Below are positions 8,038 through 15,949 of a DNA stretch of 64,000 nucleotides, piece after piece (the first letter of the stretch is position 1; the number at the start of each line of letters is the position of its first letter). The stretch covers positions 1 to 64,000 of the forward strand of contig JBCBMZ010000006.1 of the NCBI GenBank assembly GCA_039822005.1, given 5' to 3'. This stretch comes from JBCBDX01 sp039822005. Lineage in GTDB: Bacteria; Pseudomonadota; Alphaproteobacteria; Rhizobiales; Rhizobiaceae. Made by a program: the position numbers and the translations under genes. The notes below the pieces were generated by a model. It was not told the origin of the DNA. It searched no databases and worked only from the letters and a program-made list of their open reading frames with translations.

Positions 8038-8370
8038 ATGGACAGAACTTTCAACCGAATTGCCTTATTCTTGGTGCTGACACTGGTTGGTTTGACGGCC
8101 TGCTCGTCGACGCCGGAAGTCACAATTCGTGAGAGCGCCCAGCCGCGCGTTGCATCTTGGTCGTGCACAGCCGATGTGCGCATGATGGTGCAAAATACAG
8201 GTGCTGGTGCGCTTCTTGTGATCGACAGTCGCGGGTTTGAAACCGAGTTGCCAGCCGATCCTCCGGGACAACGCGAGCGGTACAGCAAGACCGGTTATGC
8301 GCTCGTTTTTGAGGGTCGTACCGCCAGTTGGTTTGTGTCGGGTCGCCAGCCGGTAGACTGCAAACGCTAG
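8038..8370 (+). CDS. Lipoprotein resembling MliC lysozyme inhibitors
   Basis: The start at ATG 8038 gives a 110-residue protein with a short signal and a lipobox LTAC (C22), so it should be lipid-anchored. The mature part has WSC near its start and ends in SWFVSGRQPVDC, with a YSKTGYALVFEG stretch. This pattern of paired cysteines and short strands resembles MliC, the membrane-bound inhibitor of C-type lysozyme. The longer frame from 7951 has an N-terminus unlike any signal peptide. No clear ribosome site precedes 8038, which lowers certainty about the start. The family call is moderate. Confidence 0.6.
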   Translation: MDRTFNRIALFLVLTLVGLTACSSTPEVTIRESAQPRVASWSCTADVRMMVQNTGAGALLVIDSRGFETELPADPPGQRERYSKTGYALVFEGRTASWFVSGRQPVDCKR

Positions 8371-8581
8371 CGCTGGCGTGCTCAAAGCGGCTTTGGAAAC
8401 AATCAGGCGCCGTCTATGCCGTGCAGGATGCATGCTTAAAACGGTTTAAGTAACTGAATTAGCTTGCGTTTTTTTCACCTCTGACTAAATGGCAATGGTA
8501 GGGCGTGTGTTTGCCTTTGACGCGCAGACGTGCACGCGCGTAAGACACGTTCAACCGGAACCGTCAATCAAGGTAACGCTT

Positions 8582-8980
8582 TTGTCCAGTTCAGTTTCAT
8601 CATCGGGCCGTCCGCTATCCCCGCATCTGACGATCTATAAACTCATCCCAACCATGATTGCATCAATCATGCACCGGATTACAGGGGTTGCCCTTTATTT
8701 TGGCACGCTCCTGGTCGCGATCTGGTTGATCGCGGCGGCGACGGGGCCGGGCACTTTCGATGTCGTCAACGCCATTTATTCGTCCTGGTTCGGACTGCTC
8801 GTCCTTTTCGGATACACATGGGCGCTGATGCACCACATGCTCGGCGGCATTCGCCATTTTTTGTGGGACGTGACGATCTTGATGGACAAGGCGACAGCCA
8901 CAAAACTTGCGTACGCAACCTTCATCGGGTCGGCATCATTGACACTGCTGATCTGGATCGTTGTTGCGATAGTGCGCTGA
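8582..8980 (+). CDS. sdhC: Succinate dehydrogenase cytochrome b556 subunit
   Basis: SdhC anchors succinate dehydrogenase in the inner membrane and helps bind heme b and ubiquinone. It shows the family signature RPLSPHLTIYK, then HRITG in helix 1, three membrane helices, and the heme-ligand region ALMHHMLGGIRHFLWD. No ATG lies near the expected N-terminus. TTG 8582, preceded by CAAGG at 8569-8573, gives a normal 132-residue protein. ATG 8489 would add 31 atypical residues. First gene of sdhCDAB. Confidence 0.9.
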   Translation: MSSSVSSSGRPLSPHLTIYKLIPTMIASIMHRITGVALYFGTLLVAIWLIAAATGPGTFDVVNAIYSSWFGLLVLFGYTWALMHHMLGGIRHFLWDVTILMDKATATKLAYATFIGSASLTLLIWIVVAIVR

Positions 8981-8993
8981 GGGGAAAGAAGCC

Positions 8994-9374
8994 ATGTCAA
9001 TCAAAACACCTTTCAAGCGTGTCGAAGGACTGGGGTCCGCAAAGGATGGTACGGAACATTTTTGGCGCCAGCGCCTGACAGCTGTTGCCAACATTCCGCT
9101 TATGCTGGCTTTTGTGTGGATTTTGGCCTCAACCGTTGGCCGTTCCCATGAAGAAGTAACGGCCTATTTGAGTAGTCCATTTGTCGCGGTAATTCTGCTT
9201 TTGATGCTGGTCAGCGGTCTCTACCATGCCAAGCTTGGCATGCAGGTTGTGATCGAGGATTACATTCACGGCGAGTTTGCCAAATATTCGCTCGTTCTGT
9301 TGAATTTGTTTTTCGTTGCCGCGCTCGGCTTTGCCAGTGTGTTTGCTGTTTTGAAATTGGGTTTTGGAAGTTAG
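8994..9374 (+). CDS. sdhD: Succinate dehydrogenase membrane anchor subunit
   Basis: A 126-residue, three-helix membrane protein. It has the SdhD motif LYHAKLGMQVVIEDYIHGE, which contains the conserved histidine and the Asp-Tyr pair near the quinone site. With SdhC it forms the ubiquinone-reducing anchor of complex II. GGGGAAAG lies just upstream of ATG 8994, 13 bases after sdhC, consistent with one operon. Confidence 0.93.
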   Translation: MSIKTPFKRVEGLGSAKDGTEHFWRQRLTAVANIPLMLAFVWILASTVGRSHEEVTAYLSSPFVAVILLLMLVSGLYHAKLGMQVVIEDYIHGEFAKYSLVLLNLFFVAALGFASVFAVLKLGFGS

Positions 9375-9380
9375 ATCATC

Positions 9381-11246
9381 ATGAATATTCACGATCCAAA
9401 TACTACCAAAACCGATGGCGCGCCGGGACAGACCGGCAAAACCTATCGGTTTGAAGATCACAAGTTTGATGTCGTCGTCGTGGGTGCAGGCGGTGCCGGC
9501 TTGCGGGCGACGCTCGGTATGGCCGAGCAGGGGCTTCGCACAGCCTGTATCACGAAGGTCTTCCCGACACGGTCACACACGGTGGCGGCGCAGGGTGGCA
9601 TCGCAGCGTCGCTTGCCAACATGACGCCCGACAGCTGGCAGTGGCACATGTATGACACGGTCAAAGGCTCGGATTGGCTTGGCGACGTGGACGCCATGCA
9701 GTATCTGGCGATGGAAGCTCCCAAGGCGGTCTATGAGTTGGAACATTATGGTGTTCCGTTCAGCCGTACCGAAGATGGTAAAATCTATCAGCGCCCGTTT
9801 GGTGGCCACATGCAGAATTTTGGCGATGGCCCGCCTGTGCAACGCACATGTGCCGCTGCCGACCGCACCGGCCACGCTATCCTGCATACGCTTTACGGTC
9901 AGGCTTTGCGTAACAATGCGCAATTCTTCATCGAGTATTTTGCGCTCGACCTTATAATGGATGATGATGGTACTTGTACCGGCGTCGTCGCCTGGAACCT
10001 TGATGATGGTGTGATCCACCGGTTCTCCGCCAAGATGGTCGTGTTGGCGACTGGCGGTTATGGTCGCGCCTATTTTTCAGCGACTTCTGCACACACATGT
10101 ACCGGTGATGGCGGGGGCATGATCGCCCGCGCTGGCTTGCCGTTGCAGGACATGGAATTCGTGCAGTTCCATCCAACCGGCATTTTTGGCGCAGGTTGTC
10201 TGATCACCGAAGGCGCGCGCGGTGAAGGTGGTTACCTCGTCAACTCCGAAGGTGAGCGCTTTATGGAGCGCTATGCGCCGTCAGCAAAGGATCTGGCGTC
10301 TCGTGACGTGGTTTCACGCTGCATGACGATGGAAATTCGTGAAGGCCGCGGTGTTGGCAAGGACAAGGATCACATCTTCCTGCATCTTGATCACCTTGAT
10401 CCCGCAGTATTGGCGGAGCGCCTGCCGGGCATTTCGGAATCGGCAAAAATCTTTGCCGGCGTCGATGTCACCAAAGAGCCGATTCCCGTTCTGCCAACGG
10501 TTCACTATAATATGGGCGGCATCCCGACCAACTATTGGGGCGAAGTGCTGAACCCGACCAAGGACGATCCCGATGCGATCGCGCCCGGCTTGATGGCAGT
10601 GGGTGAAGCGGGCTGTGCGTCGGTGCATGGTGCGAACCGCCTTGGGTCCAACTCGCTGATCGACTTGGTGGTGTTTGGCCGGGCCGCAGCTATCCGTGCC
10701 GGTCAGGTGATCGACCGTGATTCAGCGGTGCCGGATATCAATAAAAAGTCCTGCGACAAGATCATGGAGCGTTTTGATCGCCTGCGCCATGCGAACGGCC
10801 AGTCGCCGACTGCGGAACTGCGCCTCAACATGCAGAAAATCATGCAGGAAGACGCTGCCGTGTTCCGCACGCAGGAGACGTTGGAGCAGGGTTGTCGCCG
10901 GATGGATTCAGCATGGCAATCCATGGCTGATGTCAAGGTATCCGACCGCTCGATGATCTGGAACTCAGATCTTGTGGAGACACTGGAACTGGAAAACCTG
11001 ATGGCGAATGCGATTACCACCGTTTACGGCGCCGAAGCGCGCAAAGAGAGCCGCGGTGCGCATGCGCGCGAAGACTATAAGGGCGGCAAGTTTGATGGCC
11101 GCGATGATGAGAACTGGCGCAAGCATACGCTTTCTTGGGTGTCCGATGCCGGTGGCGTGGCGATGGATTATCGCCCTGTGCACACTGAACTGCTCGAAGA
11201 GGGCATTGAACTGGCCAAAATCGCGCCGAAAGCGCGGGTTTATTGA
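9381..11246 (+). CDS. sdhA: Succinate dehydrogenase flavoprotein subunit
   Basis: SdhA oxidises succinate to fumarate on covalently bound FAD. The 621-residue protein has the dinucleotide fold VVVGAGGAGLRATLGM and the FAD-linking histidine region TRSHTVAAQGGIAASL. The substrate-loop region QFHPTGIFGAGCLITEGARG and the C-terminal RGAHAREDY of the family are also present. It starts 7 bases after sdhD. The N-terminus is some 15 residues longer than in many homologues, with no better internal start. DUF1674 at 56295-56519 is related to an assembly factor for this subunit. Confidence 0.97.
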   Translation: MNIHDPNTTKTDGAPGQTGKTYRFEDHKFDVVVVGAGGAGLRATLGMAEQGLRTACITKVFPTRSHTVAAQGGIAASLANMTPDSWQWHMYDTVKGSDWLGDVDAMQYLAMEAPKAVYELEHYGVPFSRTEDGKIYQRPFGGHMQNFGDGPPVQRTCAAADRTGHAILHTLYGQALRNNAQFFIEYFALDLIMDDDGTCTGVVAWNLDDGVIHRFSAKMVVLATGGYGRAYFSATSAHTCTGDGGGMIARAGLPLQDMEFVQFHPTGIFGAGCLITEGARGEGGYLVNSEGERFMERYAPSAKDLASRDVVSRCMTMEIREGRGVGKDKDHIFLHLDHLDPAVLAERLPGISESAKIFAGVDVTKEPIPVLPTVHYNMGGIPTNYWGEVLNPTKDDPDAIAPGLMAVGEAGCASVHGANRLGSNSLIDLVVFGRAAAIRAGQVIDRDSAVPDINKKSCDKIMERFDRLRHANGQSPTAELRLNMQKIMQEDAAVFRTQETLEQGCRRMDSAWQSMADVKVSDRSMIWNSDLVETLELENLMANAITTVYGAEARKESRGAHAREDYKGGKFDGRDDENWRKHTLSWVSDAGGVAMDYRPVHTELLEEGIELAKIAPKARVY

Positions 11247-11258
11247 GAGAGCAAATTC

Positions 11259-12035
11259 ATGGCTGAACTGACACTTCCAAAAGGCTCCCGCCCGCAAGAG
11301 GGCAAGGTATGGCCCAAGCCCTCCGGTTCCAATTTGCGGGAATATCGCATTTACCGTTGGAATCCGGATGAGGGGGGCAACCCGACCATCGACACTTATT
11401 TTGTCGATATGGATGATTGTGGGCCGATGGTTCTCGATGCGCTGTTGTGGATCAAGAACAATATCGACCCGACATTGACGCTGCGCCGCTCTTGCCGCGA
11501 GGGCATTTGCGGCTCCTGCGCCATGAACATTGACGGCACCAATACGCTGGCCTGTACCAAGGGTGCAGATGAGATCAGCGGTACCGTCAAAGTCTATCCG
11601 CTGCCTCACATGCCGGTGGTCAAAGACCTTGTACCTGATCTGACCAATTTCTACGCCCAGCACCGTTCTATTGAGCCTTGGCTGAAAACAACAACAGCAG
11701 CGCCGGAAAAAGAGTGGAAGCAGTCCAAGGATGATCGCGAAAAGCTCGATGGTCTTTACGAGTGTATCTTGTGTGCGTGCTGTTCGACGTCGTGTCCGTC
11801 CTATTGGTGGAATGGCGACCGTTATCTTGGCCCGGCCGTGCTTTTGCAGGCCTATCGTTGGCTGATCGATTCACGCGATGAGTCCACTGGTGAGCGTCTC
11901 GACAATCTGGAAGATCCCTTTCGTTTGTATCGTTGCCACACAATCATGAACTGCACGCAGGCCTGCCCAAAGGGCTTGAACCCGGCCAAGGCAATTGCAG
12001 AAATCAAGAAGATGATGGTGGAACGCCGCGTCTAA
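11259..12035 (+). CDS. sdhB: Succinate dehydrogenase iron-sulfur subunit
   Basis: SdhB passes electrons from SdhA to the quinone through three Fe-S clusters. The 258-residue protein has the [2Fe-2S] motif CREGICGSCAMNIDG and later CILCACCSTSCPSYWW. CTQACPKGLNP supplies ligands for the [4Fe-4S] and [3Fe-4S] clusters. It starts 13 bases after sdhA. The next gene is convergent, and no strong terminator is seen in the 12-base gap. Confidence 0.97.
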   Translation: MAELTLPKGSRPQEGKVWPKPSGSNLREYRIYRWNPDEGGNPTIDTYFVDMDDCGPMVLDALLWIKNNIDPTLTLRRSCREGICGSCAMNIDGTNTLACTKGADEISGTVKVYPLPHMPVVKDLVPDLTNFYAQHRSIEPWLKTTTAAPEKEWKQSKDDREKLDGLYECILCACCSTSCPSYWWNGDRYLGPAVLLQAYRWLIDSRDESTGERLDNLEDPFRLYRCHTIMNCTQACPKGLNPAKAIAEIKKMMVERRV

Positions 12036-12047
12036 GGCTTGCGGTTG

Positions 12048-12818
12048 TTATTCGCGGGCCAGTACCCGGTCGACAATCCAATTGGCGACATGTGATGGCT
12101 GGAAGCTGGCCATCATCGCCTGCTTGTTGTAGATATGATGGAGCCATGTGTTGAAGCTGATCCCTGATACAGCATGCGCTTGCGCGTAAGTTTCAACGAA
12201 TTCATCCAGCATGCCGGTTTTGGCATGCTTCATGTGCAAATAAGTCCAAGAGAGCTGCCGAACAGCCTCTGACGGCAAGCGCTTTTCCCACAGCATATAT
12301 AGAGCAGAGCCCAACCCAGCCCGGTCGGCACCCGATTTGCAGTGCATCAAAAAGGGTTTGTCGATGGTCTCGAAGATGGCAAACAGGCGCTCGACTTCGG
12401 CAACCGTTGGCGGTTTGCGTGAGTAAAGCCGACAATCGAGCATCTCCACGCCCAACTCCTCACATATCCGCTTCTCAAGCCGGTATGAGCCCCAAGTGGA
12501 TTTACCACGCAGGTTCACAATCGTTTTAATGCCTTTTTCGCGAACGAGTTTATTGATTTGTCGCGGTGATGGTTGGTTCGACCGCCAAACACCGGGCGCA
12601 ATCTCGTGCAGATTGTGCCACCAGATGCGCAAGAATCCATGATCCTGGATCATCATGTCCAGCCATGCCTGTAAGCGGTTTGAGCGCTTTGACATGTCAG
12701 CGCCCCAACGTTCCCGCCAGCGCTCTTGGGTCTCACGCGCATAATTTTGAAGTTTTGCGAACAATGGGCTAAAATTCGTTTTTGTCGGCTGCGCGTGTCT
12801 AAGGTGCTGTTGGTGCAA
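12048..12818 (-). CDS. Protein tyrosine / dual-specificity phosphatase-like protein
   Basis: A roughly 256-residue protein with the phosphatase P-loop HCKSGADRAG (C-X5-R) in its second half, and GVWRSNQPSP and TIVNLRGK before it. This layout matches small bacterial tyrosine phosphatases that may act on proteins, lipid phosphates or sugar phosphates; the substrate is unknown. AAGGAG lies 6 bases before TTG 12818, the favoured start. An ATG at about 12695 would shorten the N-terminus. The gene is convergent with sdhB and divergent from msrA. Confidence 0.75.
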   Translation of the reverse strand: MHQQHLRHAQPTKTNFSPLFAKLQNYARETQERWRERWGADMSKRSNRLQAWLDMMIQDHGFLRIWWHNLHEIAPGVWRSNQPSPRQINKLVREKGIKTIVNLRGKSTWGSYRLEKRICEELGVEMLDCRLYSRKPPTVAEVERLFAIFETIDKPFLMHCKSGADRAGLGSALYMLWEKRLPSEAVRQLSWTYLHMKHAKTGMLDEFVETYAQAHAVSGISFNTWLHHIYNKQAMMASFQPSHVANWIVDRVLARE

Positions 12819-12957
12819 ACACAACTCCTTGCGTGATCCAACAAGTGCACCGATGCGGCAGCACTATGTCTACGCTCACCAAAACGTGTATCCACTTGAA
12901 TAGACGCACCCGCAACTGCCGCCCTATGTTGTGACCTCAGATATACGGAGAACACAC

Positions 12958-13602
12958 ATGTTCCGCGCAGTTTCACTTGCATGCATTTTGTCCATAACGG
13001 CGGCCTCGGGCGCAGCCCATGCTGAAACCAAGTCCTTGATTGTCGCCGGTGGCTGTTTCTGGTGCGTTGAAAAAGACTTTGAACATGTCGAAGGCGTCGT
13101 TGAAGCGACGTCAGGCTATGCGGGCGGCGAACTCTCCGATCCAACCTACCGCAACCACGGCAATCACCGCGAAGTTGTGAAGATCGATTATGATTCGAAC
13201 GTAACCGACTACAAAACGCTGGTGGATGTTTTTCTTCGTACGGTCGATGTCACCGATCCGGGTGGTCAGTTCTGTGACCGCGGCCGTTCATATGAGACGG
13301 CAATTCATGCATTTACGCCCGAAGAGGTGGCGCTTGCCAATCAGTCCGTGGCCGAGGGCGAAGCCATTCTCGGTCAATCCATTGTGACACCTGTCGAAGG
13401 CGCCGTCACATTCTGGATCGCGGAAGACTATCACCAGAACTACTACAAAAGCGAAGAATTGCGTCTCACGCGTTTTGGTGCACTGACGCGAGCAGAAGCG
13501 TATTTACGCTATCGTAAAGCATGTGGTCGTGATGCGCGTGTCAAGCAATTGTGGGGTGATGAAGCGTATACCGGCGTTAGCCACGCGCAAAAGGGTTCCT
13601 GA
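12958..13602 (+). CDS. msrA: Exported peptide-methionine (S)-S-oxide reductase
   Basis: MsrA reduces methionine-(S)-sulfoxide in damaged proteins. ATG 12958 has CGGAG 7 bases upstream and begins a clear signal peptide ending near GAAHA, so this copy acts outside the cytoplasm. The catalytic motif GGCFWC follows (C33, C36). The C-terminal half has the conserved VTFWIAEDYHQNYY region. Length is 214 residues. No msrB or MsrPQ partner is adjacent, so the electron donor is unknown. Confidence 0.92.
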   Translation: MFRAVSLACILSITAASGAAHAETKSLIVAGGCFWCVEKDFEHVEGVVEATSGYAGGELSDPTYRNHGNHREVVKIDYDSNVTDYKTLVDVFLRTVDVTDPGGQFCDRGRSYETAIHAFTPEEVALANQSVAEGEAILGQSIVTPVEGAVTFWIAEDYHQNYYKSEELRLTRFGALTRAEAYLRYRKACGRDARVKQLWGDEAYTGVSHAQKGS

Positions 13603-13698
13603 TCAGACGGCTCTCGGGCCGTAATAGTTGCAATAGATTTGTGACAGCACTTTCAGTGTTTTTAAATATATGTCATATTCTCGATACAAGGATCGGCG

Positions 13699-14634
13699 AT
13701 GGGGTGGCGATTGGCCAACCGGAATATGGCGATGGAAATCCAAAGTGCGTCTTCGACATTCACAAGCGTTCTATCGGGCGACAAAGCAACCGTGTCGGAA
13801 TTTTCCGACTTGCATATTGTTGACCAGTTGATCGCCGAGCGTGGCCGAACACTCGTTAAACACCCGTCATGGGCAATGCTCAAACCGATGTTGTACAAAA
13901 TGTTGCAATATCGTCAGGCGGTCAAAATGGCCGACGACGTGCAAGGCGCATCGGGGTCTGAGTGTTTTGAATATGTCAGCCGCATGTTGCAGCTGGACGT
14001 ACGGATTAATTGTGCCGAACGGCTGCCATCAAAAGGCGGCTTTGTGTTGATCTCCAATCACCCGACTGGCATTGCTGATGGTATCGCGGTCTTCGACATG
14101 ATGAAACGCGTTCGCGATGATCTTGTATTTTTTGCAAACCGAGATGCCATTCGCGTGAACAAAAACCTTGCGGAGATCATTATCCCCGTAGAGTGGCGCG
14201 CGGCAGAAAAGTCACACGCCAAAAGCCGCGAGACACTTGTGCGCACAAACCGTGCGTTCAAGGATGAACGGGCGATTGCCGTATTTCCGTCGGGTCGTAT
14301 CGCGTATTGGTCCGGTACCAGCCTTAAAGAACGCCCATGGCAGGCGACCGGTATTCAATTGGCTAAGCGATACAATGTACCGATTATTCCAATGAACATG
14401 CAGGCCCGCAACTCGTGGCTGTTTTATCTCCTGGCGCACCGCAACCCGGAACTGCGCGACATGACCGTGTTCCACGAATTGCTGAACAAGAAGGGTAAGA
14501 CCTTCGAAATGACGATTGGTCAATCCATTCAGCCAGAAGTGTTGGAAGGCGATGTTCAGGACCTGACCGTCAAGCTGCAAGACTATTGCGAACATGTTTT
14601 GAAAAACGATTCGGACGCCGTTTTTCGGGTTTAG
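13699..14634 (+). CDS. PlsC-like glycerophospholipid acyltransferase family protein
   Basis: A 311-residue acyltransferase-like protein. The NHX4D catalytic motif appears as NHPTGIAD near residue 121, and a second block AIAVFPSGRIAYWSG near 200 resembles the substrate-phosphate-binding motif of PlsC enzymes. It probably transfers acyl chains to a glycerolipid or related acceptor. The acceptor is uncertain because it differs from the true 1-acylglycerol-3-phosphate acyltransferase. Possible starts are ATG 13699, 13726 and 13732, none with a strong ribosome site. It stands alone after msrA. Confidence 0.75.
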   Translation: MGWRLANRNMAMEIQSASSTFTSVLSGDKATVSEFSDLHIVDQLIAERGRTLVKHPSWAMLKPMLYKMLQYRQAVKMADDVQGASGSECFEYVSRMLQLDVRINCAERLPSKGGFVLISNHPTGIADGIAVFDMMKRVRDDLVFFANRDAIRVNKNLAEIIIPVEWRAAEKSHAKSRETLVRTNRAFKDERAIAVFPSGRIAYWSGTSLKERPWQATGIQLAKRYNVPIIPMNMQARNSWLFYLLAHRNPELRDMTVFHELLNKKGKTFEMTIGQSIQPEVLEGDVQDLTVKLQDYCEHVLKNDSDAVFRV

Positions 14635-14686
14635 TACTTTTTAACGCCTAGTTTTACAGTTGCATTGCTGCCGAGTGGAGGTAGCG

Positions 14687-15215
14687 ATGCACATCCTGTT
14701 GACGATTGTCGGGGCTATTGGCGTTGCGGCGTTTTGGTTTTACCGGATTCGGGATGCGGGGCGTGCCGCAGGCGGTGTAATTGGCAAGGCCCAGCAAATG
14801 CGCGGAAACCTGAAGCGCGAAAAGTTTTCGAAATCAAGCTGCGCAAAGCCCTATTGATGCTATTGATGATCCTGTGGTCGGCGGTGCCACCGCAATTATT
14901 GTCGTTGCAAAGGAGTGCGAAAGCTGGGGCGACGAAACGCAGGAAAAACTCCATGAAGCGCTATTGGAGGTCGGCGATAAAAGCTTGGTCGAGGAAGCTA
15001 CAATCTACGGTGATTGGGCAACTGAGCAGTTTACGGGCCAAACTGACGTGCTGCGCCGACTTGCGCCTTTGGTTGCTTCCATGTTGGACCAGCGACAATG
15101 CGAGAAATTGATGGATATTGTAGAGCGCGTTGTGCCGTTATCATTTGACAACAAGAGCGCGCGTCAGGGCGCGCTCACAGTGTTGCGTCAAAAGCTTGGT
15201 TTGTTGGTCGATTAA
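14687..15215 (+). pseudogene. Frameshifted gene for a membrane-anchored protein of unknown function
   Basis: ATG 14687 has a perfect GGAGG 5 bases upstream and begins MHILLTIVGAIGVAAFWFYR, one membrane helix. The frame stops at 14857. The +1 frame then continues without a stop from 14814 to 15215, reading RNQAAQSPIDAIDDPVVGG after the junction. Removing one T from the TTTT at 14825-14828 joins both parts into a 175-residue protein. Similar helix-plus-IDDP proteins occur in other alphaproteobacteria, as far as I recall. The break may be a true mutation, a sequencing error in the AAAGTTTT homopolymers, or a programmed shift. Confidence 0.7.
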
Positions 15216-15865
15216 GCGATTGACTGACCTGTCTTTTCCCAATCTGCCAAAAACGCGGCAAGGCCCTTGTCGGTCAGTGGATGTTTGACGAGAGATTTCA
15301 GCGTTGCAGGCGGGACCGTCGAAACATCAGCGCCGAGAAGGGCAGCCTCCTTGACGTGATTCACTGTCCGGATTGACGCCGCCAGAATTTGCGTCTCAAA
15401 GCCATAATTGTCGTAAATGGTGCGGATGTCTTCAATCAGTTCCATGCCATCAATGGCCATATCGTCGAGGCGACCAATGAAGGGTGAAATAAAGGTTGCC
15501 CCTGCTTTCGCCGCCAGTAGCGCTTGGTTTGCTGAAAAGCAAAGCGTGACATTGGTTTGAATACCCTCTGATGTCAGTGTCTTACACGCCTTCAACCCCT
15601 CCATGGTCAGCGGCAGTTTGATGCAAACATTGTCCGCGATTTTTTTAAGGACCTCGGCTTCTTTCATCATTCCGTCAAAGTCTTTTGCGGTGACTTCAGC
15701 AGAGACGGGACCGTCGACCAGGTCGCAAATTTCTTTGGTGACTTCCATGATGTCACGACCGGACTTCATGATCAGGGACGGGTTTGTGGTCACACCGTCC
15801 AACAGGCCGGTTTCGTTTAGTTCGGTGATTTCTGCGATATCTGCTGTGTCGACGAAGAATTTCAT
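15212..15865 (-). CDS. tal: Transaldolase, FSA/TalC-type (subfamily 3B)
   Basis: A 217-residue TIM-barrel aldolase that begins MKFFVDTADIAEI and has the Schiff-base lysine in NVCIKLPLT. Family members are either transaldolases of the pentose phosphate pathway or fructose-6-phosphate aldolases. The aldolases carry Gln at a position that is Glu here (GPVSAEVTAK), which favours transaldolase. The start at 15865 matches the family N-terminus; the frame to 15901 adds 12 unlikely residues. Its stop overlaps the end of the frameshifted gene by 4 bases. Confidence 0.9.
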   Translation of the reverse strand: MKFFVDTADIAEITELNETGLLDGVTTNPSLIMKSGRDIMEVTKEICDLVDGPVSAEVTAKDFDGMMKEAEVLKKIADNVCIKLPLTMEGLKACKTLTSEGIQTNVTLCFSANQALLAAKAGATFISPFIGRLDDMAIDGMELIEDIRTIYDNYGFETQILAASIRTVNHVKEAALLGADVSTVPPATLKSLVKHPLTDKGLAAFLADWEKTGQSIA

Positions 15866-15949
15866 TGTCTCAGTTCCCAATCCGCGCTTGTTGCACATCA
15901 CTATTTTTGGTTTCGTTTAGCTCAATCAATCGGCAAGGTCACCAGCCTG

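Noticed and set aside
13607..13622. Short hairpin after msrA
   Set aside because: Only 5 bp and no T tract; likely chance.
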